From: Vibrio sp. 99-70-13A1
Lineage (GTDB): Bacteria; Pseudomonadota; Gammaproteobacteria; Enterobacterales; Vibrionaceae
DNA: 51,161 nucleotides
Assembly (NCBI RefSeq): GCF_013114625.1
Contig: NZ_VTXD01000036.1
Span: forward strand, 1-51,161
Direction: 5' to 3'
The notes below the pieces were generated by a model that saw only the letters and a list, made by a program, of their open reading frames with translations, had not been told where the DNA came from and did not search any database. Below, piece after piece: positions 42,791-51,058 of this stretch. Position 1 is the first letter of the stretch; the number at the start of each line of letters is the position of its first letter. The translations under genes were made by a program, and so were the position numbers.

Positions 42791-43051
42791 CTAGTTGTTT
42801 GCTTGAGATGAAATGTAGTTTGCTAAGTTTTCTACAGAAGCAAAGTGCTGGCGAGTATTTGTGTCATCAGCATCGATCATGATGTTGTACTTTTTCTTGA
42901 TCGCTAGACCTAGTTCTAATGCATCAATGGAATCTAACCCTAGACCATCACCAAACAAAGGTGCTTGTGTTTCAATTTCATCAATGCTCATATCTTCAAG
43001 GTTTAGCGCATCAATAATCAACTGTTTGAGTTCGTTGTGTAATGTTTCCAC
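42791..43051 (-). CDS. apeE: Acyl carrier protein (apeE type)
   Basis: An 86-residue carrier protein with the attachment Ser41 in LGLDSIDALELG and the preceding FGDGLGLD loop. It differs clearly from the second ACP, suggesting separate duties. The start is GTG at 43051 with TAGG upstream. A 65-base gap separates it from the acyltransferase gene before it. Confidence 0.93.
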   Translation of the reverse strand: METLHNELKQLIIDALNLEDMSIDEIETQAPLFGDGLGLDSIDALELGLAIKKKYNIMIDADDTNTRQHFASVENLANYISSQANN

Positions 43052-43116
43052 TTTTGCCTACTTCTTTTATTTAATCGTTATAATATTTAATTCAATACTG
43101 AACTTCTAAAAATGTT

Positions 43117-43935
43117 TTATTGAGGGAATATTGTTTCTGACAAGTGTCGGTTAAGTTGCCTAGCCGAAGATGTCAGGTTGTTCGCATCCTCAATAAAAGG
43201 AGTAATTTCTATTTTACCTTTCACTTCAACATGAAAAAAGGGTTTCGTGTCCGGTACGTGATACCATTTTTTTTCTTTCGTTAAGAAGCTTGGTGAAACG
43301 GTAATGTGTATTACCCGTAAATCTGTTTGAGTTCTCGTTGCAATTTGAGCTGCGCCACGTTGAAGTGATGGCTCTATACCGGGGGTTGTGCGTGTTCCTT
43401 CAGGGAAAACCAGCAGCACATTACCACGTTGAAAACGTTCTTCACATCGTTCAAGTAGATCTTCTGGTGAATGGTTTGGTATATAACCTGCGGCTCGAAC
43501 GATTCTTTTCATGAATGGGTTTGCCCAAACCGCAGCTTTGACAAGGCAGTCGCATTGTGGAAGTTGAGAAGCTATCAGAACATAGTCGATTAGACTTGGG
43601 TGGTTGGCAACGATCAAACAATTTCTGTCTTGTTGCAGTAACTCTGTGCCGACGAACTCGTAATCAATCGCACCTGTGAACTTCATCACTCGGCAAAAAC
43701 TATTGAAAGAAAAGCGAATAAGCCGCTGAACTTTTAATTCTCTTTCGGTGATACTTGAAGAGGTAGTCGCGATAATAGGGACGATTAAAAAGCTAAGGAG
43801 AAGCCCTCCAAGTCCGAAAATAGTGAAGCAGAGACCAGTAGCAAAGACTCGCCAATATTGGTTTGTTCTTTTTAAAAACCGTGAGGGTAGTGATTCATGG
43901 TTAGTTTTTTTTGTGTTTGAAGAGCGGATACTCAT
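43117..43935 (-). CDS. Lysophospholipid-type acyltransferase (PlsC-like)
   Basis: A 272-residue membrane-associated acyltransferase. The NHxxxxD motif is NHPSLID, and VFPEGTRTTPG is the second signature. A hydrophobic helix (GLCFTIFGLGGLLLSFLIVPII) lies near the N-terminus. It may attach the aryl polyene or a fatty acid to a glycerolipid. The start at 43935 overlaps the apeC stop as TAATG; an in-frame start at 43956 is less likely. Gene order corresponds to apeD. Confidence 0.87.
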   Translation of the reverse strand: MSIRSSNTKKTNHESLPSRFLKRTNQYWRVFATGLCFTIFGLGGLLLSFLIVPIIATTSSSITERELKVQRLIRFSFNSFCRVMKFTGAIDYEFVGTELLQQDRNCLIVANHPSLIDYVLIASQLPQCDCLVKAAVWANPFMKRIVRAAGYIPNHSPEDLLERCEERFQRGNVLLVFPEGTRTTPGIEPSLQRGAAQIATRTQTDLRVIHITVSPSFLTKEKKWYHVPDTKPFFHVEVKGKIEITPFIEDANNLTSSARQLNRHLSETIFPQ

Positions 43936-44765
43936 TAATTCTTTGTCCAATACCAAGCTTGATCTTTACCTGAGATACTCCAACCCTCGCTATTAGATAG
44001 AATTTTCTGCAGTACCTGAATGCCTTGAGGTTTTGGCTTCGCCTCTTCGGGTGCACTTTGGATTTTAGAGTCGATGTTCGAGTGTTTAATCGACCGATTT
44101 ACAGAGCGAGATAAATGAAACTGTTCGCCAGAAGAGAGTATTAACCCGAATGCGTAATCAGAAAATTCTTGATCTTCAAACTCTGAATAGATGGCGGGTA
44201 ATGGTTGGTCAAAGTCGATAACCAGAATCTTATGGTTTGGTTGTTCGTGTAAATAAATGGCGGCTTCAATAAGCGCATTATGAAAAGTATCTTGCCCTGA
44301 CGATATAGAAGTCAGGGGGATAGGCGCTTTGGCGGCAATGGTCGTTAAGCCTGCAGCTGTATTGTGAACAGACTGAGAAAAAGCCATTGGTGAGGCATCT
44401 TCACCTTCTAAAATACTTTGAATGAGACCGACTGTTCTGTGAAGCTCCCCATGGCGACTAGCAAAAATAAGGTAATCAATACCATTATTAGTTGAAGAAT
44501 TCTCATCAGCACTAGTTGACGAAGGTGTTTGTAAAAGGGAAAGGGCTGTTTGAACGGCAAGTTTGCTTTGAACGCTCATTCTTCGGCGCATCATCGCTGG
44601 AATGGCTTTGAATTCTGTCACACTCTTGTTCTGGCTACATTCGTCATTATCCGAGCAACTTTCGTCATTGTTTGAGCTATTTATAGCGGTAGCCCAACAT
44701 TGCCACTCTTCCTGTGTGTTGAGCCCAGGTGCGTGTGCAGCCCATTTCTCAATATTAAACGACAT
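43935..44765 (-). CDS. apeC: Chain-length-factor-like short ketosynthase partner (apeC type)
   Basis: A 276-residue protein matching only the N-terminal half of a ketosynthase (Ketoacyl-synt_2 type). Where active enzymes have Cys, it has Gln158 (SISSGQDTFHNA), the substitution known from type II PKS chain-length factors. It presumably pairs with the ApeO-type enzyme. The start was placed at MSFNIEKWAAHAPGL (44765) by resemblance to relatives; GTG at 44813 and ATG at 44786 are also in frame. It is the first gene of the 17-gene minus-strand run, 91 bases from the divergent lipoprotein gene. Confidence 0.85.
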   Translation of the reverse strand: MSFNIEKWAAHAPGLNTQEEWQCWATAINSSNNDESCSDNDECSQNKSVTEFKAIPAMMRRRMSVQSKLAVQTALSLLQTPSSTSADENSSTNNGIDYLIFASRHGELHRTVGLIQSILEGEDASPMAFSQSVHNTAAGLTTIAAKAPIPLTSISSGQDTFHNALIEAAIYLHEQPNHKILVIDFDQPLPAIYSEFEDQEFSDYAFGLILSSGEQFHLSRSVNRSIKHSNIDSKIQSAPEEAKPKPQGIQVLQKILSNSEGWSISGKDQAWYWTKN

Positions 44766-44856
44766 TATTTTAGATGGATTTGACATAGAGTATTGATTTG
44801 CGTTGGGTCTCACTAAATACTAAGGGCATTTTCCAAACATGAATAAGGAATTTTCC

Positions 44857-45246
44857 ATGAAATCACTAAAAATAGTCATCTCACTATTATTTGTCTTAAT
44901 TCTTGCAGGTTGTGGACGAGTTCAGCCAGTGATGAATGTCGAGGATACTCCAGTTGCTTTAAATCTTCAAAGTAAACAGGTTAAAACAGCTATTTACGAT
45001 TCGGCTACTGACCGTGGTTGGTTAGTGTCTGAGATTAAACCAGGTCTTCTTCGCGCTGAACTTTATGTTCGTTCTCACCACGCAGTAATCGAAATTCCAT
45101 ACAGTGATAAATTTTATTCAATTTTGTATGTTGAGTCAGATAATCTGAAATATTCCGATGGGAAAATTCATCGTAACTATAACCGCTGGATCAATAATCT
45201 CAATGTAGATATCAAGCGAAAGCTTGCGGTCATGGCTGCTCAGTAA
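44857..45246 (+). CDS. Small lipoprotein of the aryl polyene cluster
   Basis: A 129-residue lipoprotein: MKSLKIVISLLFVLILAGC with the lipidated Cys19, then a compact alpha-beta domain (VAL..SKQVKTAIYDSATDRGWLV, YNRWINNLNVDIKRKLAVM). The ATG at 44857 has AAGGA eight bases upstream, better than the ATG at 44839. It is the first gene of the plus-strand arm and corresponds by position to apeA. Its function is unknown; an envelope role in pigment placement is plausible. Confidence 0.82.
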   Translation: MKSLKIVISLLFVLILAGCGRVQPVMNVEDTPVALNLQSKQVKTAIYDSATDRGWLVSEIKPGLLRAELYVRSHHAVIEIPYSDKFYSILYVESDNLKYSDGKIHRNYNRWINNLNVDIKRKLAVMAAQ

Positions 45247-45284
45247 TAAGTCACTTACACATTCAATAAATTAGGTTTTTTGTT

Positions 45285-46349
45285 TTGCAATATAATATCG
45301 ACCCGTTTAATGCGTTAGAGGCAAAGACAGAAGCTCAAAAGCTTTCGTTTGCTCCAATCGTTTTCCACACAGCAAGAACATTACGTGATCTCGACATTTT
45401 GAAAGCATTGGATGATGCTGGAAGTACTGGCTTATCCGCGGAAGAAATATCTAAAGTGACTGGTGTTTCAGAGTACGGGGTGAAAGTACTGCTTGATATG
45501 GCATTAAGTGCCAATATTGTTTTATGGGACAAACCTAATTATCGATTAGCTAATTTAGGTTTTTTCCTACAGCATGATGGCATGACAAAGGCGAATTTAG
45601 ATTTTACAGCCGATGTTTGCTACGCCGCGATGATGCACTTAACGGAAGCGATTAAAGAAGGCACTCCTGCTGGATTAAAAGAGCTTGGAGATTGGGAGAC
45701 GATCTATCAAGGTTTGTCCCAATTACCTGAGCAAGCAAAGCAAAGCTGGTTTAATTTCGATCACTTCTATTCAGACCGTTCATTTCCTGTTCTGTTGGAA
45801 AGAGTTTTTCAAAAGAAACCTAAAACATTAGTCGATATTGGTGGCAATACCGGTAAGTGGGCAATGCAATGTTGTGGTTATGATAATGATGTGCAAGTCA
45901 CTATTGTCGATTTACCTCAGCAACTTGAAATGGCGATGAAGAACGCTCAAGAACATGGCTTCGAAAGCCGTGTCACCCCTTTCCCTGCAAATATGCTGGA
46001 TAAGAACCAATCACTGCCTCAAGGCGCGGATGTTTGGTGGATGAGCCAATTCCTAGATTGTTTTTCACCAATGGAAATCCTAAGTATTTTGAAGCGTGTT
46101 CGTTCTCATATGTCTGAAGATGCGACGGTGTATATTTTAGAACTGTTTTGGGATTCTCAAAAGTATGATGCAGCATCTTATAGCTTGAATGCGACGTCTT
46201 TGTACTTCACGTGTTTAGCTAATGGCAATAGCCGATTTTATCGCAGTGAAGATTTCTTAGAAATTGTCGAAGAAGCTGGATTTGAAGTCGTGACTCGAAC
46301 CGATGATATTGGGCTTGGGCATACGTTACTAGAGCTGAAAGCTGGATAA
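45285..46349 (+). CDS. SAM-dependent methyltransferase of the aryl polyene cluster
   Basis: A 354-residue methyltransferase. Residues 1-90 form a winged-helix dimerisation domain like those of O-methyltransferases (LSAEEISKVTGVSEYGVKVLLDMAL), followed by the SAM domain with LVDIGGNTGKWA and the acidic VDLPQQLEMA. It starts at TTG (45285; the first residues resemble relatives). Methylated 4-hydroxyphenyl heads are known from aryl polyenes of E. coli and A. fischeri, so it probably methylates the aryl group. Position corresponds to apeB. Confidence 0.86.
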   Translation: MQYNIDPFNALEAKTEAQKLSFAPIVFHTARTLRDLDILKALDDAGSTGLSAEEISKVTGVSEYGVKVLLDMALSANIVLWDKPNYRLANLGFFLQHDGMTKANLDFTADVCYAAMMHLTEAIKEGTPAGLKELGDWETIYQGLSQLPEQAKQSWFNFDHFYSDRSFPVLLERVFQKKPKTLVDIGGNTGKWAMQCCGYDNDVQVTIVDLPQQLEMAMKNAQEHGFESRVTPFPANMLDKNQSLPQGADVWWMSQFLDCFSPMEILSILKRVRSHMSEDATVYILELFWDSQKYDAASYSLNATSLYFTCLANGNSRFYRSEDFLEIVEEAGFEVVTRTDDIGLGHTLLELKAG

Positions 46350-46410
46350 TTAGCCCACTTTAAGTGGTAATAAAATTGAGTAGTAATAAAGAGCAGTGTG
46401 GCTTAAATAA

Positions 46411-47661
46411 ATGAAAAAACTATCAACTCAAGTTGTTGTCATTGGTGCTGGTCCTTCGGGTTCAATCGCTGCTTCTTTACTGCACAGTAAAGGCATTGAT
46501 GTACTGGTTATTGAGAAGAGTGAATTTCCTCGATTTTCAATTGGTGAAAGTTTACTTCCAGCTTGTATGGAAGTGGTCGAGCAAGCTGGAATGCTTGATG
46601 CGGTTCAGGATAGCCATTTTCAGTACAAAGATGGAGCAGCCTTTCGTAAAAATGGAGTGTATACAGCATTCGATTTTGAAGACAAATTTTCCACAGGCCC
46701 CGGAACAACTTTTCAAGTTCAGAGAGGAAGCTTTGATAAAGTTTTAGCTGATTCAGCTGAGCAGCAGGGCGTGAATATTTATTATAAGCATGAATTAACG
46801 GCGATTCAGTTCACTGAACATTCATCTATTTTAGATGTACAAATTGATGGTGGAGAAAAGTATCAAATTGAGGCTGACTTTGTACTAGATGGGAGTGGGT
46901 TTGGTCGAGTTTTGCCTAAAATGCTTAACCTTGAAGAGCCTTCATGTCTTCCACCAAGAAAGGCGATATTCACCCATATCGAAGACAATATTTCAGCCTC
47001 GAATCATGATTGTGAATACGACAGAAGTAAGATTCTAATTTCTGTCCATCCCACTAATCCAGATGTGTGGTATTGGTTGATTCCTTTTAGTAATGGGACA
47101 TCTTCTTTCGGTGTGGTGGGAGAGCCTGACTTTTTTGATGGCTACCCTGAAGATAAAATTGTATTACTTAAACAACTTTCTAGCGAAGAGCCGGGCTTAG
47201 CTAAGATTTTGAGCCAAGCGATGTTCTCAAAACCTGCTGGTGAAATTGGCGGGTATTCGGCAAACGTGAAGCATTTAGCAACCGATCGTTATGCTTTATT
47301 AGGAAACGCTGGTGAGTTTTTAGACCCTGTGTTTTCTTCTGGTGTGACTATTGCGATGAAGTCAGCACAATTCGCCGTGGAATGTATTGAAAAGAAATTG
47401 AATAACAACCTTGTCGATTGGCAGGAAGAGTATGAAAAGCCACTGATGGTGGGAGTGGATACATTTAGAACATATGTTGAGGCTTGGTATTCAGGTGAGC
47501 TTCAAGATGTGATTTTTCATCAGTCCCCAAACCCTAAGATAAAACAGATGGTGTGTTCGATTTTAGCTGGATACGCATGGGATACGACTAACCCATATGT
47601 AAAAGAGTCGCAAAGAAGGCTGTCTACATTGGCTGAAATTTGCAGGATAGATGCAGATTAA
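46411..47661 (+). CDS. FAD-dependent oxidoreductase, halogenase-like
   Basis: A 416-residue flavoprotein. The dinucleotide motif is GAGPSGSIAASLL at about residues 12-24, then EKSEFPRFSIGESLLPA, typical of flavin-dependent halogenases and related monooxygenases. The halogenase-type WxWxIP is present as WYWLIP near residue 217. A Lys lies in FQYKDGAAFRKNG, but whether it is the halogenase catalytic Lys cannot be settled by eye. The third gene of the plus-strand arm, 60 bases after the methyltransferase, it may tailor the aryl head. Confidence 0.82.
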   Translation: MKKLSTQVVVIGAGPSGSIAASLLHSKGIDVLVIEKSEFPRFSIGESLLPACMEVVEQAGMLDAVQDSHFQYKDGAAFRKNGVYTAFDFEDKFSTGPGTTFQVQRGSFDKVLADSAEQQGVNIYYKHELTAIQFTEHSSILDVQIDGGEKYQIEADFVLDGSGFGRVLPKMLNLEEPSCLPPRKAIFTHIEDNISASNHDCEYDRSKILISVHPTNPDVWYWLIPFSNGTSSFGVVGEPDFFDGYPEDKIVLLKQLSSEEPGLAKILSQAMFSKPAGEIGGYSANVKHLATDRYALLGNAGEFLDPVFSSGVTIAMKSAQFAVECIEKKLNNNLVDWQEEYEKPLMVGVDTFRTYVEAWYSGELQDVIFHQSPNPKIKQMVCSILAGYAWDTTNPYVKESQRRLSTLAEICRIDAD

Positions 47662-47708
47662 TAAAGCGTTGATATAGTGTTAAACGTTAAATAAATTACG
47701 CAAATAAA

Positions 47709-47746
47709 AAGCTATGTAAACAACGAATCGTTTGCATAGCTTATTT
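47709..47746. terminator. Probable terminator after the plus-strand aryl polyene arm
   Basis: A hairpin AAGCTATG-TAAAC / GTTTG-CATAGCTT with a small mismatch, followed by TTATTTT. It lies between the FAD enzyme and the convergent gene at 47817. Confidence 0.7.
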
Positions 47747-47816
47747 TAATCAGAAGTAATGAAAGCACGACAACAACGGCTTAAGCCAAAAGTAGAATTA
47801 TTTAATCAAAACAGCG

Positions 47817-48323
47817 TTACTTCAGGTCGATGCTGTTCAATCTTCCCATAAAGATAAGTATGTCTATTACATCTTTATGCGCATCTAAAAGAACTCGCTT
47901 GGTTTGAGTATAGGCTGAAAGTCTTCCATGTCTTTTTATGGAACATACTTTCGTCTTGTATTTATATTCCCCTGTTTCTGAGAATACTCGCCATTTAGCT
48001 ATATAACATTCATCTCTATGCTCAGGATCCGCAAGAGTGGGGTTAGGTTTGAAAACAATCTTTGGTTCTAAACTGTGTGGCAGACGTGTCATCAAGTACG
48101 GATCTTTAAGGATTTTCCCCCAAAATTTTCCCCACAACTGTTTGCCTAATTCATTGCGTAACTTCAGTGTTTTTTTGAGAGCCTTTTCTTCACCCATACG
48201 AACAAAACCAACTGAACGGTGAATCACCGTATCGTCAGGTGTGTGTATATGGATTTTGAAAGCAGTTTTACCTTTGGAGATAAAACGGTGGCCAGTTGCA
48301 CCAATTAAATTGTTCTGACTCAT
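47817..48323 (-). CDS. Unrecognised basic protein, possibly AP2-like at its N-terminus
   Basis: A 168-residue basic protein, without signal peptide or membrane helix. The first 70 residues (GHRFISKGKTAFKIHIHTP, VGFVRMGEEKALKKTLKLRNELGKQLWG) recall the three strands and helix of AP2/ERF-type DNA-binding domains, but this is only a resemblance. The middle has KDPYLMTRLPHSLEPKIVFKP and DECYIAKWRVFSETGEYKY. It is monocistronic between the aryl polyene arm and flgT. I cannot name a function. Confidence 0.65.
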   Translation of the reverse strand: MSQNNLIGATGHRFISKGKTAFKIHIHTPDDTVIHRSVGFVRMGEEKALKKTLKLRNELGKQLWGKFWGKILKDPYLMTRLPHSLEPKIVFKPNPTLADPEHRDECYIAKWRVFSETGEYKYKTKVCSIKRHGRLSAYTQTKRVLLDAHKDVIDILIFMGRLNSIDLK

Positions 48324-48449
48324 AAGTTTGATAAATGATAGTTATGTTAATAGTAAGATTACGACAATTATCAAAAAACTAAAACACACAGTGCTAAAAA
48401 ATGATAAAGAAGTGCTTTGAAGATACGTGTTTGTTGATAAAAGAGGTAA

Positions 48450-48472
48450 AGCCTTAGCCAAATGCCAAGGCT
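48450..48472 (-). terminator. Possible terminator after flgT
   Basis: A short imperfect hairpin (AGCCTT..AAGGCT) 27 bases past the flgT stop on the minus strand. The T tail is poor, so this is weak. Confidence 0.4.
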
Positions 48473-48498
48473 CTATTACTTAGAGTAGACTATTTTGG

Positions 48499-49632
48499 CT
48501 ATAAAATTTTATTCATTACATCGCCAATTTGAATACTGTTGGCAAGGTTGGGTTGATCGACTGTTAGCTCTGCTTCATTTTCATAAACGCGAGAAACTGT
48601 CAGTGTCATTTCACTTTGGGAGACTTTATTACGAGGCAGACCGTTTTGGTCGATAAACGAGCCGGTGTGCCATAACTGAAGTTTATCGCCTTCTTGCACG
48701 CCATGCAAACGTCCAAGATCCATAGTGACCGTATTTCCGAAAACAGCCGCTACTTCAGGTAACGTGATTTTACATGACACTTCTGATTCTAAGTCGAGCA
48801 TGATATTTCGGCTTACACGTAGCATCATACTGCCGTATGTAGAAGCCCAGAACCGGGCACTGCGAGTATCTACCTCACTGGTTTTAGGGAATGGCCATTT
48901 AGCCACTTCTCGGTAACTGCGGCTGTAGACTTCGTGCCCTGTTTTACCGTCAAACACTTGCATCTCTAGAGCGAATTGTCGGTTGATGATGTCATCTCTG
49001 AGAAGTTTAGATTCGATTGTTGCCGTTAAATCAGAAATAACTCCGCCGATAATGTATTGAGCGCCTGTATCTTGAGCAATCATCTTTAACATTTCAGGTC
49101 GACGTTTATCGATTTCATAGTCAGTAGTACCTACGGAAACAAAGCTACGAGACTCTTGCGATAATTGTCTGTTCACTACGTGGCTGAAGTCATCACCAAT
49201 TTTGTATATTTTCCCCATAACAGCTTGCTGAGGGGAGGCAACATCAATGTTACCGACCAAAAATGTCTTTTTATATTGGCTTTCATGGCAAGCATTTGCC
49301 GAAGGGTAGATGTCGACACGAGCGGTGATCATCATATTATTTCCACGAGTTCGCTCTTTATCTATCAAGATATAACGCACTTCGTGGTTGGTGAATTGGT
49401 ATTCTTTTTTTGAAGACTCTAAGTAAGGTCTTAAGTTACTAATGCTACCAATGTCTGCTCCTGAGAATTGAACCGCTTTATAAACGGCGTCTTCAAGCGC
49501 ATGTACTCTGGCGGTATCTTCTGACGAAACAATAGTGGCAACCCCGGTAACCTCATACCAAGACGCATGAGCATTGAAAGATGCCGTTATCAATAAACTT
49601 ATTGAAAATAAAATAGAAATTATTTTTTTCAT
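48499..49632 (-). CDS. flgT: Flagellar assembly protein FlgT
   Basis: A 377-residue exported protein with a signal peptide ending NAHA. FlgT forms the H-ring around the LP-ring of the polar, sodium-driven vibrio flagellum and helps assemble the MotX-MotY T-ring. The three-part layout fits: an N domain (SWYEVTGVATIVSSEDTARVHALEDAV), a middle domain with GAQYIIGGVISDL and a beta-rich C domain (VFGNTVTMDLGRLHGVQEGDKLQLW). It is divergent from flgO-flgP across 193 bases, the arrangement known in Vibrio. Confidence 0.93.
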   Translation of the reverse strand: MKKIISILFSISLLITASFNAHASWYEVTGVATIVSSEDTARVHALEDAVYKAVQFSGADIGSISNLRPYLESSKKEYQFTNHEVRYILIDKERTRGNNMMITARVDIYPSANACHESQYKKTFLVGNIDVASPQQAVMGKIYKIGDDFSHVVNRQLSQESRSFVSVGTTDYEIDKRRPEMLKMIAQDTGAQYIIGGVISDLTATIESKLLRDDIINRQFALEMQVFDGKTGHEVYSRSYREVAKWPFPKTSEVDTRSARFWASTYGSMMLRVSRNIMLDLESEVSCKITLPEVAAVFGNTVTMDLGRLHGVQEGDKLQLWHTGSFIDQNGLPRNKVSQSEMTLTVSRVYENEAELTVDQPNLANSIQIGDVMNKIL

Positions 49633-49825
49633 TTGATTGTTACCAGTTGGGTATAAATATTGCTTATAAATAATCCATAAGCATAAAGCTAATTTAGGCG
49701 CTGCTTTTCAAATCTAAACAATTAACGAAAAGCAAGGACCGTTCCAACATTGTAATCCATCAACGAAAGTAATGTAGAGAACAAGTTGGCGTAGTAAGCA
49801 CTAAATATACCTGGAGATTAAGACA

Positions 49826-50461
49826 ATGAAAAAATGGCTTGTAGCGATGAGTGTGATGTTACTGACATCATGCGCCTATTCACCCATCTATAATGGTAAG
49901 TCTGAGTATTCTGGCAGCCAGTTTATGCTGATGGATAGCCCTCGCCATACTATGGACTTTTTTGTCGAGAGTATGACTGAAGACCTTATGATCTCTAATA
50001 CCAGTGTGTCAGCAAGAACACCGATTGCAGTGACATCATTTGTTGACCTACAGAATATGGATGCCACAAACTGGCTTGGTAATTCAGTTTCGGAAGGTTT
50101 TATTCATCAATTCCAACGCCGTGGCTTCAAGGTTATTGATTTTAAAACGACGGGCTCAATTCAAGTTACTCAACAAGGTGACTTTGCAATTAGCCGTGAT
50201 TGGAAAGACCTCGCTCAAGAGCAAGATGTTCAATACGTATTAACAGGGACGATGCTTCGCCAAGAGGGGGGGGTGCTAGTTAATGCTCGTGTGGTTGGCA
50301 TGCAAACTCGTGTTGTTGTCGCGTCTGCTCAAGGCTTCTTACCTGCAGACCGTATAGGTCGCGATTTGGATACATTGAATAGCATTCGAACTCAAGATGG
50401 CGTTATTATCCGTTCTGATCCAACGATGACTCAACCTTATACTGTAATTCTTCGTCCTTAG
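49826..50461 (+). CDS. flgO: Flagellar outer-membrane lipoprotein FlgO
   Basis: A 211-residue lipoprotein with MKKWLVAMSVMLLTSC and lipidated Cys16. The FlgO-type domain follows (TPIAVTSFVDLQNMDATNWLGNSVSEGFIHQFQRRGF). FlgO is needed for full motility and flagellar stability in vibrios. GGAG lies about nine bases before the ATG. flgP begins ten bases after its stop. The upstream region was checked for sigma-54 spacing (GG-N10-GC) without a good hit. Confidence 0.93.
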   Translation: MKKWLVAMSVMLLTSCAYSPIYNGKSEYSGSQFMLMDSPRHTMDFFVESMTEDLMISNTSVSARTPIAVTSFVDLQNMDATNWLGNSVSEGFIHQFQRRGFKVIDFKTTGSIQVTQQGDFAISRDWKDLAQEQDVQYVLTGTMLRQEGGVLVNARVVGMQTRVVVASAQGFLPADRIGRDLDTLNSIRTQDGVIIRSDPTMTQPYTVILRP

Positions 50462-50470
50462 GAGCTCACA

Positions 50471-50902
50471 ATGAAGACGGTTATATTTGCTTTAGCGGCA
50501 TTATTATTAGTAGGCTGCCAGCCATTACAAAGCATGAGATCTGACGATTTCTTAGTTGCAGTGGGCTATGCAAGTATTAGTGAGCAAGCTGGACGCAACG
50601 ATGAAGAGAAACGAATTCGAGCGATGCGTGCATCAAAGATAGATGCTTACCGAGAGCTTGCTGAGCAAGTTTATGGTATGCGTGTCAGTGGACGTGCTGA
50701 GTTAGAAGATCAACGCCTTGGTACAGAACGAACTTCTGGCGCAGTTGATGGTGTGATTCGTGGTGCTGAAGTGGTTCGTAGTTACCCTGTTGGTGATAGT
50801 TATGTAACTGAATTGCAGCTAGATATCCGTAAGATGGAAAAACTACGCGATTACGGTGAAGTTCAACCTGTACCAGAGAAAAGACAACAAACTCTATTTT
50901 AA
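50471..50902 (+). CDS. flgP: Flagellar outer-membrane lipoprotein FlgP
   Basis: A 143-residue lipoprotein: MKTVIFALAALLLVGC with lipidated Cys16, then the LPP20-like domain (AVGYASISEQAGRNDEEKRIRAMRASKIDAYRELAEQVYGMRVSG). FlgP forms an outer-membrane-associated ring or disk near the flagellar base. It has GGAG upstream and is translated from the flgO transcript, ending at the terminator at 50977. Confidence 0.93.
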   Translation: MKTVIFALAALLLVGCQPLQSMRSDDFLVAVGYASISEQAGRNDEEKRIRAMRASKIDAYRELAEQVYGMRVSGRAELEDQRLGTERTSGAVDGVIRGAEVVRSYPVGDSYVTELQLDIRKMEKLRDYGEVQPVPEKRQQTLF

Positions 50903-50976
50903 AGCGTTAATCTGATGGGGTTTGGTTTCCAGGTATTGAGCCCTATAGATATTCATTTAAGTATTGATTTGATATT

Positions 50977-51012
50977 AAGCGGCAAGTATTTCACATACTT
51001 GCCGCTTTTTTA
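50977..51012 (+). terminator. Terminator after flgP
   Basis: A perfect stem AAGCGGCAAGTAT / ATACTTGCCGCTT with loop TTCAC, followed by TTTT, about 75 bases past the flgP stop. Confidence 0.9.
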
Positions 51013-51058
51013 TGTGTGATACGTTGATGGTGGTAAAAATAGGGTTAGGCTTTCTCTA

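Noticed and set aside
49633..49825. Sigma-54 promoter for flgT or flgO
   Set aside because: The best GG...GC pairs have spacing of 8 or 11 instead of 10, so no -24/-12 element is supported.
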